From the NCBI GenBank assembly GCA_030388725.1, contig CP128857.1, forward strand, positions 2,046,001 through 2,110,000: DNA of 64,000 bases, written 5' to 3'. The DNA comes from Prodigiosinella aquatilis (GTDB lineage: Bacteria; Pseudomonadota; Gammaproteobacteria; Enterobacterales; Enterobacteriaceae). This document shows, in pieces, positions 26,025 to 35,027 of the stretch. The first letter of the stretch is position 1. The number at the start of each line of letters is the position of its first letter. The notes beneath the pieces were generated by a model. It saw only the letters and a program-made list of their open reading frames with translations. It did no database searches and was not told where the DNA came from. The position numbers were made by a program, and so were the translations under genes.

Positions 26025-26927
26025 ATGAAAGCAACGAGATTATCAGGAATAATATATGCCTTACTGGCCGCTATATTCAATGGCACCGTGGGTGTATTCA
26101 GCGTGAAATTATTCCAGTCTGGTTTATCTCCCAATCAAGTTGCGTTCTATAAATGCTCTCTTGGACTGATCATCATTTCACTAATTGTATTTTCTTTTAG
26201 AAAAGGCAAGGCGTTAGTGACTTTTTTCCAATCTAAATGGATAGTCGTCGCGGTGTGCGCATTCTTTGGTTTCTTTGTGCTATATCACTTTGAAACAAAT
26301 GCCTACGTTACAACGAATGTCTCGACAGTCGTTTTTATTCTATTCGGCAGTGCTACTGTATTTTCATTTCTCCTGTCAGCTATTTCTGAGAGACGTTTTT
26401 TTAACGTCAAAGAAATACAGGCCATAGTATTATCCATTGTCGGGTTGTACCTTATTTTCTCTAATGATGGTGGTATTAATCTCTCTCTTGATAAGGGGCT
26501 TATTAATGCTGCTTTGGCCGGGCTTGGGTATGGGCTTTTCTTGTTTTTGTCAAAAAAGCTAAAGTTGGGTTCTGGCATACCGCAAATGTGCATCTTGCTA
26601 TTATTCGGCTCAATTTATCTCTACATCCCTGTCCATCAAGAGTTAAAAATAAGCAATATATCACCACAGGTTACTTTAATTCTTATTCTTCTCGCTATCC
26701 TTCCAACGATAGGGGGCTTTTGGTGTACCACTAAAGCGCTGACGTTGACATCAAGCCAGTCAGTTCAGTTGATTGAATTGTCCGAGCCTATTTTTGCAAT
26801 AATTTTTAGTATGGTATTTTTGGGGCAGGTATCAACAATATCCCAATATATTGGCGGTGGATTAGTATTTTTTGCAATCTTCCTGCATGAATTTAATATC
26901 CTGCCACGAAGACTGAAAACAGCGTAA
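26025..26927 (+). CDS. EamA/DMT-family transporter of the divergent operon
   Basis: A 300-residue DMT protein with ten hydrophobic segments arranged as two EamA repeats, beginning GIIYALLAAIFNGTVGVFSV. The start ATG follows AAGGAG. It is much more AT-rich than the flanking core genes, and together with the two upstream small ORFs it forms a compact operon divergent from the oxidase/ligase operon. Two DMT proteins in one locus may mean separate import and export, or export of two products. The substrate is unknown. Confidence 0.85.
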   Translation: MKATRLSGIIYALLAAIFNGTVGVFSVKLFQSGLSPNQVAFYKCSLGLIIISLIVFSFRKGKALVTFFQSKWIVVAVCAFFGFFVLYHFETNAYVTTNVSTVVFILFGSATVFSFLLSAISERRFFNVKEIQAIVLSIVGLYLIFSNDGGINLSLDKGLINAALAGLGYGLFLFLSKKLKLGSGIPQMCILLLFGSIYLYIPVHQELKISNISPQVTLILILLAILPTIGGFWCTTKALTLTSSQSVQLIELSEPIFAIIFSMVFLGQVSTISQYIGGGLVFFAIFLHEFNILPRRLKTA

Positions 26928-27080
26928 TAGGCGCTAAAGGGTCTGGGTTCAGTCCTCCCGTTCCTGGTGACTAACCGAATATGCAATTGCGCATCAATGC
27001 CTGTTCATCGCCAACGTCCAGTCGCTCGACCACGGCTGTCCGTCTTCAGGCTTTATTGTGACATTGACTTTTTCGCCTTG

Positions 27081-27118
27081 CTATAAACGAAAAACCCCCG
27101 GACTGTCGTCTGGGGGTT
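27081..27118 (-). terminator. Strong leftward intrinsic terminator, attenuator-like
   Basis: AACCCCCGGAC (27093-27103) pairs with GTCTGGGGGTT (27108-27118) around a TGTC loop, giving an 11-bp stem. Read on the minus strand it is followed by TTTTTCG, so it terminates leftward transcription. The upstream minus-strand frame encodes ARTSIIIVLIFVGRCPP, resembling branched-chain amino-acid leader peptides. No ilv gene follows. The rest of 26928-27327 shows no supported gene. Confidence 0.6.
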
Positions 27119-27327
27119 AATGTACGTCGAATATGGCGGGCAGCGCCCGACGAAGATGAGCACTATGATAATGCTGGTGCGGGCCTTCGTCCAGCCCGCG
27201 TTTGAAGAGGCGACGAAGCGCATCGAGCGTCCGGTCCGTCTGCCGCAGCCCGACAGCGGACAAGACCCGACATGAGCATCCGGCAGAAGCGTATATAATG
27301 TGACTATCCACGACGAAGGAGCGCGAC

Positions 27328-27870
27328 ATGCACACGCTTTCCCTTGAAAAAGCATTCACCCTGGTCGAACCCGGACCCGTCATCCTCGTGACGACGAATG
27401 ACGGTGTGAAGAACAATATCATGACCATTACCTGGACAATGGTCATGGGGTTTTCTGCGGCGTTCGCGATCACCACGGGAGCCTGGAACTATTCCTACGC
27501 TGCTTTGGAATCCTCACGGGAATGCGTGATTTCGATCCCGACGGTGGACATGATCGACACCGTCGTCGGAATAGGAACCTGCTCCGGCGCAGATACCGAC
27601 AAGTTCGAGAAATTCGGCCTTACGGCTCTGCCCGCGAAACATGTGCGCGCCCCGCTCATCGGGGAATGTCTGGCGAATATCGAATGCCGCGTCACGGACA
27701 TCGTCGAGCGGCATAGCATCGTCGTCCTGGAGGGTGTTGCGGCCTATCTGGACGCAATGCGCAAGGAGAAGCGCATGTTGCACGCCGTTGGGGACGGCAC
27801 CTTCGTCGTGGACGGTCGCAGGCTCGACCGCAAGGAAATGATGCGCTCCAAACTCCCTCCGGGGGTGTGA
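27328..27870 (+). CDS. Flavin reductase-like FMN-binding split-barrel protein
   Basis: A 180-residue flavin reductase-like domain protein. The N-terminal EPGPVILVTTNDGVKNNIMTITWTMVMGF and the later NYSYAALESSRECVISIP match the FMN-binding split barrel. The C-terminal GTFVVDGRRLDRKEMMRSKLPPGV looks family-typical. Members bind FMN and reduce it for a partner monooxygenase, or act on unknown substrates. GC content and codon use are clearly higher than in the AT-rich locus to the left, suggesting an alien origin (for example from an alpha-proteobacterium). GGAG precedes the ATG. The tam fragment begins immediately after. Confidence 0.85.
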   Translation: MHTLSLEKAFTLVEPGPVILVTTNDGVKNNIMTITWTMVMGFSAAFAITTGAWNYSYAALESSRECVISIPTVDMIDTVVGIGTCSGADTDKFEKFGLTALPAKHVRAPLIGECLANIECRVTDIVERHSIVVLEGVAAYLDAMRKEKRMLHAVGDGTFVVDGRRLDRKEMMRSKLPPGV

Positions 27871-27911
27871 GCCGCATCGTCTCCGAACATCTTTCTGCGC
27901 GGTGCGCTTCT

Positions 27912-28397
27912 TTTCTCGCAAATGCGGCTCTCCATTGGGTGCCCAACCACGCATCTTTATTACCGCGATTGATCAAATTTCTTAGCAGTCGCGGAAGTTT
28001 GGCCATACAGATGCCGGACAACCTCAACGAACCCGCGCACCGGCTTATGCGTGAAATAGCCGTCGAACAGCCATGGGCCGACAAACTCGCCAAGTCTGCG
28101 GGTGAGCGTACGATAGTGGAAAGTGCAGATTGGTATTATAGCCTCTTGCGGCCGCTCTGCAGCAGAGTGGACATATGGCGGACCACTTATCACCACCCAC
28201 TCGCAGGAGGCGCGAACGCTGTGGTGGAGTGGTTCAAAGGCAGCGGCCTTCGTCCCTTTCTCTTACCACTCAACGATGTTGAACAAGAGAGATATCTTTC
28301 TCAATATCGTGCAGCCGTTTCTGATGCATATCCAACATTGTCTGATGGTACTGTGCTGCTGCCTTTCCCACGATTGTTCATCGTGGCGTCTCGCTGA
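27912..28397 (+). pseudogene. tam: C-terminal fragment of trans-aconitate 2-methyltransferase
   Basis: Residues matching Tam from FLANAALHWVPNHASLLP to the end (LPFPRLFIVASR) are intact, including IQMPDNLNEPAHRLMRE and VDIWRTTY. The first 90-100 residues, which hold the SAM-binding glycine motif, are gone. Instead the frame runs upstream into unrelated sequence next to the flavin reductase stop. The fragment cannot bind SAM, so it is a remnant cut by an insertion or deletion. Confidence 0.88.
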
Positions 28398-28398
28398 C

Positions 28399-28521
28399 AG
28401 TCCGCGAGACGCGTTGCTGATGAGGGGGAGGCCGCTGCTAACCCCTGGCGAGGTGACACAGTTTCCGCCCGACGACGAGTTGCTGCTCGCGGCGGGTGCT
28501 GGATTGGATGAGACAGTCTGA
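28399..28521 (+). pseudogene. Possible C-terminal remnant of a conjugative coupling protein (TraG/VirD4)
   Basis: The frame reads RGRPLLTPGEVTQFPPDDE then LLLAAGAG and stops at 28521. This matches the end of TraG/VirD4-type coupling proteins, where a [RS]-x-L-[ML]-T-x-[DG]-E-[VI]-x-x-[LF]-P-x-D-[ED] stretch precedes the terminus. Only about 40 codons remain and the ATPase domain is absent. It abuts the tam fragment in another frame. If correct, it is debris of an integrated conjugative element beside tRNA-Ser. About 110 bp between it and the tRNA show no gene. Confidence 0.4.
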
Positions 28522-28635
28522 AAGTTTATCTCAGTGTTGAACAGAACTTCCGGGCGGCCGAGATGACGAGCGCATTGTCCGTCTGGTGGACCATCATGTC
28601 GGCGCACCGTGCGCCAACACGCTATGGGATTGAAA

Positions 28636-28725
28636 TGGCGGTGAGGGAGGGATTCGAACCCTCGATACGTTTTCACGTATACACACTTTCCAGGCGTGCT
28701 CCTTAAGCCTCTCGGACACCTCACC
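28636..28725 (-). tRNA. tRNA-Ser (anticodon GGA)
   Basis: The minus strand reads GGTGAGGTGTCC at the 5' end and finishes CCTCACCGCCA with an encoded CCA. The anticodon loop CTGGAAAG gives GGA, for UCC/UCU codons. The long variable arm, GTGTATACGTGAAAACGTATC, is typical of class II serine tRNAs. It is almost identical to E. coli serW/serX. The core chromosome resumes to its right and accessory scar DNA lies to its left, on the 3' side of the tRNA, where integrases usually insert. Confidence 0.97.
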
Positions 28726-28984
28726 GGATGCGCCTATCGGCGACCGGCGCTACTCTAGGGAAATTCAGCCACAGCGTCAACCTCCTTGTGTCATGAAACC
28801 GTGTGTTTAGCCAAACTTAACGCAATTTGCTGCTTTACTCGCCAGTTCGACAGGGAAATGCGATATGGGTCATGCTGGAACGGGTTGCCATTATGTTAAT
28901 TTATAGTTACGTCCTGGTCGTGTCCGCTGTATCGTCAGCGGATAAATGATATGCTGGCTATCAAATGCCGAACCAGGAGAAATC

Positions 28985-29722
28985 ATGTATCCCGTCGATT
29001 TACACATGCACACTGTTGCCAGTACGCACGCTTACAGTACCCTGCATGATTACATCGCTATTGCCAAACAAAAGCAGATCCGTCTGTTTGCCATTACTGA
29101 CCACGGTCCGGATATGGCGGATGCGCCACATCATTGGCATTTTATCAATATGCGGGTCTGGCCACGGATGGTGGATGGAGTAGGGATCCTGCGCGGAATT
29201 GAATCCAATATCAAAAACCTGGCCGGTGATATCGATTGCACCGGTCCCATGCTGGAGTGCATGGATGTGGTGATTGCTGGTTTTCATGAACCGGTGTTTC
29301 CGCCACGGGATGAAGCCACGCATACCGAGGCGATGATTGCCGCGATGGCACAAGGCGATGTGCATATTATTAGCCATCCGGGTAACCCTAAATTTCCGAT
29401 TGATATTCGCGCTGTCGCGCAGGCGGCGGCAAAATATCATGTGGCGCTGGAATTGAATAACTCGTCGTTTACTCACTCTCGTAAAGGCAGTGAGCCGAAT
29501 TGTCGGGCGATTGCGGAAGCGGTACGGGATGCCGGTGGCTATCTGGCGTTAGGTTCAGATTCGCACATCGCTTTTTCTCTGGGAGAATTTTCCCTGTGTG
29601 AGCAGATTTTGCGGGATATTGATTTCCCACAGCAACGCGTGTTGAATGTCAGCCCTCGCCGGGTTCTTGATTTTCTGGAACAGCGCGGCAGGCCCGTGAT
29701 CCCTGAATTTGCGGATTTGTGA
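28985..29722 (+). CDS. ycdX: PHP-domain zinc phosphatase YcdX
   Basis: A 245-residue PHP-fold hydrolase with a trinuclear zinc site. Metal motifs are [10 protein letters not shown] at the N-terminus, AITDHGPD, the central ESNIKN, GFHEPV, ISHPGNP and the C-terminal GSDSHIA. E. coli YcdX is a phosphatase implicated in swarming. I used ATG 28985 because AGGAG precedes it; upstream in-frame codons have no support. YcdY follows 30 bp downstream, as in E. coli, so the two form an operon. Confidence 0.95.
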   Translation: MYPVDLHMHTVASTHAYSTLHDYIAIAKQKQIRLFAITDHGPDMADAPHHWHFINMRVWPRMVDGVGILRGIESNIKNLAGDIDCTGPMLECMDVVIAGFHEPVFPPRDEATHTEAMIAAMAQGDVHIISHPGNPKFPIDIRAVAQAAAKYHVALELNNSSFTHSRKGSEPNCRAIAEAVRDAGGYLALGSDSHIAFSLGEFSLCEQILRDIDFPQQRVLNVSPRRVLDFLEQRGRPVIPEFADL

Positions 29723-29752
29723 CGTTGTCACCAATAATTACAAGGTTGTGAA

Positions 29753-30331
29753 ATGAATGAGTTTTCCATTGTGTGCCGTATCCTGGGTACGCTGTTTTAT
29801 CGTCAGCCACAGGATCCGTTGTTGGCACCATTGTTTACCTTGATTCGCGAAGGCAAACTACGTCAGGAGTGGCCTCTGGAACAGGATGCGTTGCTGGAAC
29901 GGCTGCAAAAAAGTGTCGACCTGCCGGCGCTGAATGAGGATTATCAGGCGTTGTTCGTTGGCGAAGCCGCATCGGTGTCGCCGTGGCGGTCCGCCTATGA
30001 ACCTGCTTCGCCTGAAACGGAAATCCGCGCCTTTCTGCAACAGCGCGGGATGCCGTTGAGCGATGGTCCGGTAGATCACTTCGGCGGCTTACTGCTGGCG
30101 GCTTCCTGGCTGGAAGATCAAGCGCAGGAAGATGAAACCGCTGCACAGACGGCGCTGTTCGATAATTATTTGCTGCCGTGGAGCAACCGTTTTCTGGGCC
30201 AGGTGGAGAGTCACGCGACGACGGCGTTTTACCGCACGCTGGCGATAGTGTGCCGCGAAGCGCTGGGAGCAATGCGCGATGAGCTGGAAGAAGCGGTGCC
30301 AGATGATACGGACGTTGACGAAGCAGAATAA
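29753..30331 (+). CDS. ycdY: TorD-family chaperone YcdY
   Basis: A 192-residue helical protein of the TorD/DmsD redox-enzyme chaperone family. The signature E-x-x-R-x-F-x-x-x-G appears as ETEIRAFLQQRGM, with PVDHFGGLLLAASW (P-D-H region) after it. In E. coli YcdY interacts with YcdX and raises its phosphatase activity. The C-terminal tail is acidic (EEAVPDDTDVDEAE). It is second in the ycdXY operon and a terminator follows. Confidence 0.92.
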   Translation: MNEFSIVCRILGTLFYRQPQDPLLAPLFTLIREGKLRQEWPLEQDALLERLQKSVDLPALNEDYQALFVGEAASVSPWRSAYEPASPETEIRAFLQQRGMPLSDGPVDHFGGLLLAASWLEDQAQEDETAAQTALFDNYLLPWSNRFLGQVESHATTAFYRTLAIVCREALGAMRDELEEAVPDDTDVDEAE

Positions 30332-30353
30332 AACGCAGTAGACGCAGATAGAC

Positions 30354-30382
30354 AAACCGGTGGCCGTCATGACCACCGGTTT
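30354..30382. terminator. Bidirectional terminator between ycdY and yceB
   Basis: AAACCGGTGG (30354-30363) pairs with CCACCGGTTT (30373-30382) around a 9-base loop. T-rich DNA follows on the right and A/T on the left, fitting convergent genes. Confidence 0.85.
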
Positions 30383-30389
30383 ATTGTTT

Positions 30390-30953
30390 TTAATCGGTCA
30401 GCATAATCACCAACTGTCCGGGTTTGACTACAATGCCTTTCGCCAGTTTTTTCGCTATCGCCTCTTTGGTGCTGTGATCACCGTTCAGCACATAGGCCGG
30501 TTTCTGGTCGAAGTAGCTTTTCAGCGACTCATTAAGATAAGGCGTCAGCGTTTTCATTACCGACTGCATCTTCTCCGGCTGAACGGTGTAATCGGTCAAC
30601 TCCAGATCTTTCAGGTAAATGGCACCCTGGGATTTATCAAATACCGGCTGTGCTTTCAGTGTCAGTTTCATATCGGCGGACTGAGAGCCGAGCAGTGAAC
30701 TGATATCGATTTTGGCGTTGCCCGTCAGCGTAATTTTACCCGGCTCGGCACGACCAATCTGGCTTGATAAATCGGTTAAAACGATATGGGCATCCAACAC
30801 GCCGGGAACACCTACCTGTTTTTGGTAATCGTTGTGTTTTTGCAGGTACTGATTGACGTCCTGTTCACTCAGGCTGTACTGCGTAAGTTGATTACAGCCA
30901 CTTAGCAAAAATGCGCCTAGCAACGCCAGCGTTGCCAATCCTGATTTTTTCAT
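30390..30953 (-). CDS. yceB: YceB lipoprotein (DUF1439)
   Basis: A 187-residue predicted outer-membrane lipoprotein. The signal peptide MKKSGLATLALLGAFLLSGC ends in the lipobox LLSGC, so Cys20 would be lipidated. The mature part has the DUF1439 pattern (LSEQDVNQYLQKHNDYQKQ, ADMKLTLKAQPVF). The start at 30953 is chosen for the signal peptide and the preceding GAGGT; longer frames lack both. The molecular function is unknown, with links to lipid or envelope homeostasis in enterics. Confidence 0.94.
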   Translation of the reverse strand: MKKSGLATLALLGAFLLSGCNQLTQYSLSEQDVNQYLQKHNDYQKQVGVPGVLDAHIVLTDLSSQIGRAEPGKITLTGNAKIDISSLLGSQSADMKLTLKAQPVFDKSQGAIYLKDLELTDYTVQPEKMQSVMKTLTPYLNESLKSYFDQKPAYVLNGDHSTKEAIAKKLAKGIVVKPGQLVIMLTD

Positions 30954-31083
30954 TGTTATAACCTCATTAATCTCTCTCAGTGCTTCCGTCAGTACGGAGC
31001 CTGGGCAGCGTGCGATATTCATGGCGATGCGCCAATCGGATAGTACCGAAAAAAAACGCCAATGGGTGGTGCTTATGATGTCA

Positions 31084-32286
31084 TTAACTGCCCAGCATCG
31101 CCGGTTCAATGCGGCGCAGATGAAATTGCCAGTACAGCGCCGCCAGCGTTATCAGACCAATAATGCCGAGCATACACCACGGGAGTTCAGGTTGTCCCAG
31201 CGACTTCCCAACGTCAAACAACCAGCCACCGCCGCTATAACCCAGCATGCCACCCAGTGCCAGTCCCATACGACTGAACCCCATGTAACTGCCGCGGGCA
31301 CGGGCATCCGCCAGTGAGGCGCCGAGCGTTTCTCGCGCCGGTTCGGCGATGATTGAGCCGATGTAAAACAGGCCGATTAACATCAACAACAGTTGCAGGC
31401 TGGTAACCATGCCCATCGGAAACAGACTGAGGGTCATGACAAACAATCCGGCCATCAGGCGTTGTTCCAGCCGGAAACGTTTTTCACTCCAGCGGGCAAT
31501 CGGGTAGAGCAGTGTCAGCGATAGTGACGCTTCAATCGCATACATCCATTTCACCGCGCTTGGTGTGCCCGCCAGTTCGTTGACCATAATCGGCATCATC
31601 AGCAGTACCTGAACCGCCAACATAAAATAACCGGTGAGACTGAGGACGTAGACGACAAAGCGGCGATCGCGCATAACACGCAACAACCCTTCACGCACCG
31701 GCGTTCGAATAGTGGAGATACGGTAAGCCGGCAACAGCCAGGCATTCATGCCAGCCGCCACTACGAATACGAATGCACCCACCCAGCACACCACCGTAAA
31801 GTTGTATTGCATCAGCCAACTGCCGATCAGAGCGCCGATCACTGCACCTGCGTTGTCCTGCATCATCAGCAGCGAAAAAAAACGACCACGTTCATGGGGG
31901 CGCGTGAGTTTGATCACCATTGCGGTACGCGGCGGATCAAACAGTGTGCCGCCCAGTGCGGAGAGAATGCACGACAGGATCAGCATGATAGGGGTAGTCG
32001 CCAGCGCCATAAACACAAACCCGGCGGAGCGCATCAGCATACCGGTAATAATCATCGGTTTGGCACCAAACCGGTCGGCAATAGCGCCGCCAAAAATCCC
32101 CAAACCTTGCTGGGTAAGCTGGCGAAGGCCCAGCGCGACCCCAACGGTAAGTGCGGCCCAACCCAACTGATCGACAAAATGAATGGAAATCAAAGGAAAT
32201 ACGACGAAGAAACCTAATACTACCAGCATGTTATCCAGTAGAAGAAAATATTTACCCAGGCTGCGAGCCTGCGCCATCAACGACAT
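31084..32286 (-). CDS. mdtH: MFS multidrug efflux protein MdtH
   Basis: A 400-residue major-facilitator protein with twelve transmembrane segments. The loop 2-3 MFS motif is [14 protein letters not shown], and the N-terminus [23 protein letters not shown] matches E. coli MdtH (YceL) closely. MdtH exports norfloxacin and similar drugs in overexpression tests. It is divergent from rimJ across 310 bp, which hold AT-rich promoter DNA and no visible gene. It stops 130 bp before yceB on the same strand. Confidence 0.95.
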   Translation of the reverse strand: MSLMAQARSLGKYFLLLDNMLVVLGFFVVFPLISIHFVDQLGWAALTVGVALGLRQLTQQGLGIFGGAIADRFGAKPMIITGMLMRSAGFVFMALATTPIMLILSCILSALGGTLFDPPRTAMVIKLTRPHERGRFFSLLMMQDNAGAVIGALIGSWLMQYNFTVVCWVGAFVFVVAAGMNAWLLPAYRISTIRTPVREGLLRVMRDRRFVVYVLSLTGYFMLAVQVLLMMPIMVNELAGTPSAVKWMYAIEASLSLTLLYPIARWSEKRFRLEQRLMAGLFVMTLSLFPMGMVTSLQLLLMLIGLFYIGSIIAEPARETLGASLADARARGSYMGFSRMGLALGGMLGYSGGGWLFDVGKSLGQPELPWCMLGIIGLITLAALYWQFHLRRIEPAMLGS

Positions 32287-32596
32287 GTTTCACCACGAGA
32301 GGCAGAGAGAAAATAACCGACATGACTATTCTGGCGTCTCTTCAACATTTACGATAGATCATTGGGGATAATATTTTTTTATCGACTTAACGTTATCTAA
32401 GTAGCAATTTTTGAAGAAAAGGAATTTTTATCATTCTGATTGCATAATAACTCGGCGATAGGGATTTTACGTCAGAGAATTTATGTGGTTATAGTAAGAA
32501 TTAACGGTTACTTACCCTATTTCCCTTCGACAGAGGTAGGCCCCGTCTATTCAATGAATTTTACTTATCGACGATCAGTAACCTTGGGAGAGAGGA

Positions 32597-33181
32597 ATGT
32601 TTGGTTATCGTCCCATGCCGGACAAAGTACGTTTGACGACAGATCGTCTGGTAGTGCGCCTGGCCTATGAGCGTGATGCCTGGCGCCTGGCAGATTATTA
32701 CACGGAAAATCGTGATTTTTTGAAACCCTGGGAACCGGTGCGTGATGCCAGTCACTGCTACCCTTCCGGTTGGCAAGCGCGGTTAAGTGTCATTGGTGAT
32801 ATGCACAAGCAGGGCACTGCCTACTATTTTTTGCTGCTTGATCAAGATGAAAAAGAGGTGTGTGGCGTCGCCAATTTCAGCAATGTACTGCACGGCTCGT
32901 TTCATGCCTGTTATCTGGGGTATTCGCTGGGGCAAAAGTGGCAGGGACAAGGGTTGATGTATGAAGCGCTGCGGGCGGCGCTGCGCTATATGCAACATCA
33001 GCAACATATGCACCGTATTATGGCGAACTACATGCCGCACAATCACCGTAGCGGAGACCTGTTGACCCGACTGGGCTTTGAAAAAGAAGGGTACGCCAAA
33101 CATTATTTGTTAATTGATGGTAAGTGGCAGGATCACGTGCTCACCGCCCTGACTAACCATGAATGGACGCCGATGCGGTGA
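32597..33181 (+). CDS. rimJ: Ribosomal protein S5 N-acetyltransferase RimJ
   Basis: A 194-residue GNAT enzyme that acetylates the N-terminal alanine of ribosomal protein S5. The sequence [28 protein letters not shown] and the acetyl-CoA loop [15 protein letters not shown] (Q-x-x-G-x-G type) are nearly those of E. coli RimJ, and the C-terminus LTALTNHEW matches. GGGAGAGAGGA lies before the ATG. It leads the cluster rimJ-yceH-mviM, with 30 bp to yceH, which is the conserved enteric order. Confidence 0.96.
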   Translation: MFGYRPMPDKVRLTTDRLVVRLAYERDAWRLADYYTENRDFLKPWEPVRDASHCYPSGWQARLSVIGDMHKQGTAYYFLLLDQDEKEVCGVANFSNVLHGSFHACYLGYSLGQKWQGQGLMYEALRAALRYMQHQQHMHRIMANYMPHNHRSGDLLTRLGFEKEGYAKHYLLIDGKWQDHVLTALTNHEWTPMR

Positions 33182-33211
33182 GATAATGCCGACAAGCGCT
33201 AAGGAATTGTC

Positions 33212-33877
33212 ATGAAATATCAGCTAAACGCCCACGAAGCCAGAGTGATTGGCTGCCTGCTGGAAAAGCAGGTCGTCACGCCAGAACAGTATCCGATGTC
33301 ATTAAACGGGTTGACCGCCGCCTGCAATCAGAAAACCAATCGCGAGCCGGTCATGAACCTGAGTGAAAGTGAGGTTCAGCAGACGCTGGATATGCTGGTG
33401 AAAAAACATTTCCTGCGTACCGTCAGCGGATTTGGCAACCGGGTCATCAAATATGAACATCGTTTTTGCAATTCCGAATTTGGCGATCTGAAATTTTCTG
33501 CTGCGGAAGTGGCGCTGGTGTGCACCCTGTTGCTGCGTGGGGCGCAAACGCCCGGCGAACTGCGCACACGTGCGGCTCGTTTGTATGAATTTGCCGATGT
33601 CAGCGAAGCGGAAAGTGTACTCCAGCAACTGCAACAGCGTGATGATGGCCCGTTTGTGGTGCGGCTGGCGCGGGAGCCGGGAAAGCGTGAAAGTCGGTTT
33701 ATGCATCTTTTTAACGGTGATGTTACGGATGACGTGCTGTCGTCAACTGAGGATGACACCACGGACAGCAGTCTGTCGGTACGAGTGGCGGCTCTGGAAA
33801 ATGACGTCGCTGAACTACGCCAGCAACTGGCGGCGCTATTATCGGAAAAAACATATTTATCGGAAAAAACAAATTGA
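33212..33877 (+). CDS. yceH: DUF480 protein YceH
   Basis: A 221-residue DUF480 protein with two winged-helix-like halves. Landmarks are [22 protein letters not shown] and [10 protein letters not shown] at the N-terminus, and [16 protein letters not shown] in the middle. A C-terminal coiled-coil-like segment, [18 protein letters not shown], suggests oligomerisation. The role is unknown. Its stop overlaps the mviM start by 4 bp, indicating coupling. Confidence 0.93.
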   Translation: MKYQLNAHEARVIGCLLEKQVVTPEQYPMSLNGLTAACNQKTNREPVMNLSESEVQQTLDMLVKKHFLRTVSGFGNRVIKYEHRFCNSEFGDLKFSAAEVALVCTLLLRGAQTPGELRTRAARLYEFADVSEAESVLQQLQQRDDGPFVVRLAREPGKRESRFMHLFNGDVTDDVLSSTEDDTTDSSLSVRVAALENDVAELRQQLAALLSEKTYLSEKTN

Positions 33878-34806
33878 GCCGCTCCGTGGATATCACGCCA
33901 TTGCGCATCGGCATGGTGGGATTGGGGGCGATTGCCCGCAAAGCCTATCTTCCTATTCTCAGTCAGGCGGAGCGCTGGGTACTGGCGGGAGCCTATTCGC
34001 CTAATCAACGCCGGGCGCAGCCGATCTGTCAATCGTATCGCATTCCCTGTTTTGCCAGTCTGGACGACTTGATGGATCAGTGTGATGCCGTCTTTGTTCA
34101 CAGCAGCACCGCCAGCCATTATGCGATAGTGGAAACACTGTTGCTGGCCGGGCTGCACGTTTATGTGGATAAACCGCTGGCAGAAACACTGGGACAAGCG
34201 CAGGCGTTGGTGATGCTGGCGCAGCAGCAGCAACGGACGCTGATGGTTGGATTCAATCGTCGCTTTGCACCGTTGTATTTGCAACTCAAGCAGCATCTGG
34301 TGCAGCCGGATGCTATCCGTATGGAGAAACACCGTCTTGATGACATTGGTCCACAGGATGCCGCTTTCACGCTGCTGGATGATTATCTGCATGTGGTGGA
34401 TACAGCACTGTGGCTGGCAGAAGGTGACGCTACGCTGTGCAACGGTATTATTCGCTGTAACCCACAAGGGCAACTGGTGTATGCCGAGCACCATTTTCAG
34501 GTTGGGACGTGTCAGATAACCACCAGCATGCATCGACAGGCGGGCAGTCAACGTGAAGCCATTCAGGCGGTGACGACCGGGGCGCTGTATCAGGTAGCAA
34601 ATTTGTGCGAATGGCGACAGGAACGTGACGGATGCGTGCTGCAATCTCCGGCTCCTGCATGGCAAACTACGCTGGAACAGCGCGGTTTTGTTGGTGCCGT
34701 CAATCATTTCATTGATGCGGTCACTGAACAACAACCGGCACAAACATCGGGAGAGCAGGCGTTGCGTGCGCAGCGCATTATTGAATCACTGCTGGGAAAA
34801 AGCTGA
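33874..34806 (+). CDS. mviM: Gfo/Idh/MocA-family oxidoreductase MviM
   Basis: A 310-residue NAD(P)-dependent oxidoreductase. The N-terminal Rossmann motif is [18 protein letters not shown], and the conserved EKP-like motif appears as [12 protein letters not shown]. Substrate residues would be in the C-terminal alpha/beta domain ([12 protein letters not shown]). The substrate is unknown. It precedes murJ (mviN) by about 220 bp, as in E. coli, hence the shared mvi names. Confidence 0.93.
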   Translation: MSRSVDITPLRIGMVGLGAIARKAYLPILSQAERWVLAGAYSPNQRRAQPICQSYRIPCFASLDDLMDQCDAVFVHSSTASHYAIVETLLLAGLHVYVDKPLAETLGQAQALVMLAQQQQRTLMVGFNRRFAPLYLQLKQHLVQPDAIRMEKHRLDDIGPQDAAFTLLDDYLHVVDTALWLAEGDATLCNGIIRCNPQGQLVYAEHHFQVGTCQITTSMHRQAGSQREAIQAVTTGALYQVANLCEWRQERDGCVLQSPAPAWQTTLEQRGFVGAVNHFIDAVTEQQPAQTSGEQALRAQRIIESLLGKS

Positions 34807-35027
34807 AAAAACAGGCGGTCATGACATACGAGTGTAGCTATTGGCCACACAATGCGTAGACTAGGCGGCGCATTCAGTGATGAGTGTGAGAACCATGATC
34901 GGTTTCTCTTTGTCAACCCGAGGAACGCGGGAGAGATTACTGAACAGTAACGTATTGATTGGCAATGGCTCCCTGCCGGTGCGGGGATGACGGACACCCG
35001 ATTTTCCCGGTATTCAGAAAAATTCAA

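Noticed and set aside
27053..27355. 100-codon minus-strand ORF in the gap before the flavin reductase
   Set aside because: It crosses a strong terminator and shows no domain. Only the leader-like IIIVLIFV stretch was worth a note.
28399..28660. Direct repeat of the tRNA-Ser 3' end as an attL/attR pair
   Set aside because: I looked for the 28636-28660 sequence elsewhere to the left and found only weak G-rich resemblance, so no attachment site is claimed.
33376..34743. 455-codon minus-strand open frame across yceH and mviM
   Set aside because: It covers two recognised genes on the opposite strand. The translation is rich in His, Arg and Gln as expected of an antisense shadow.
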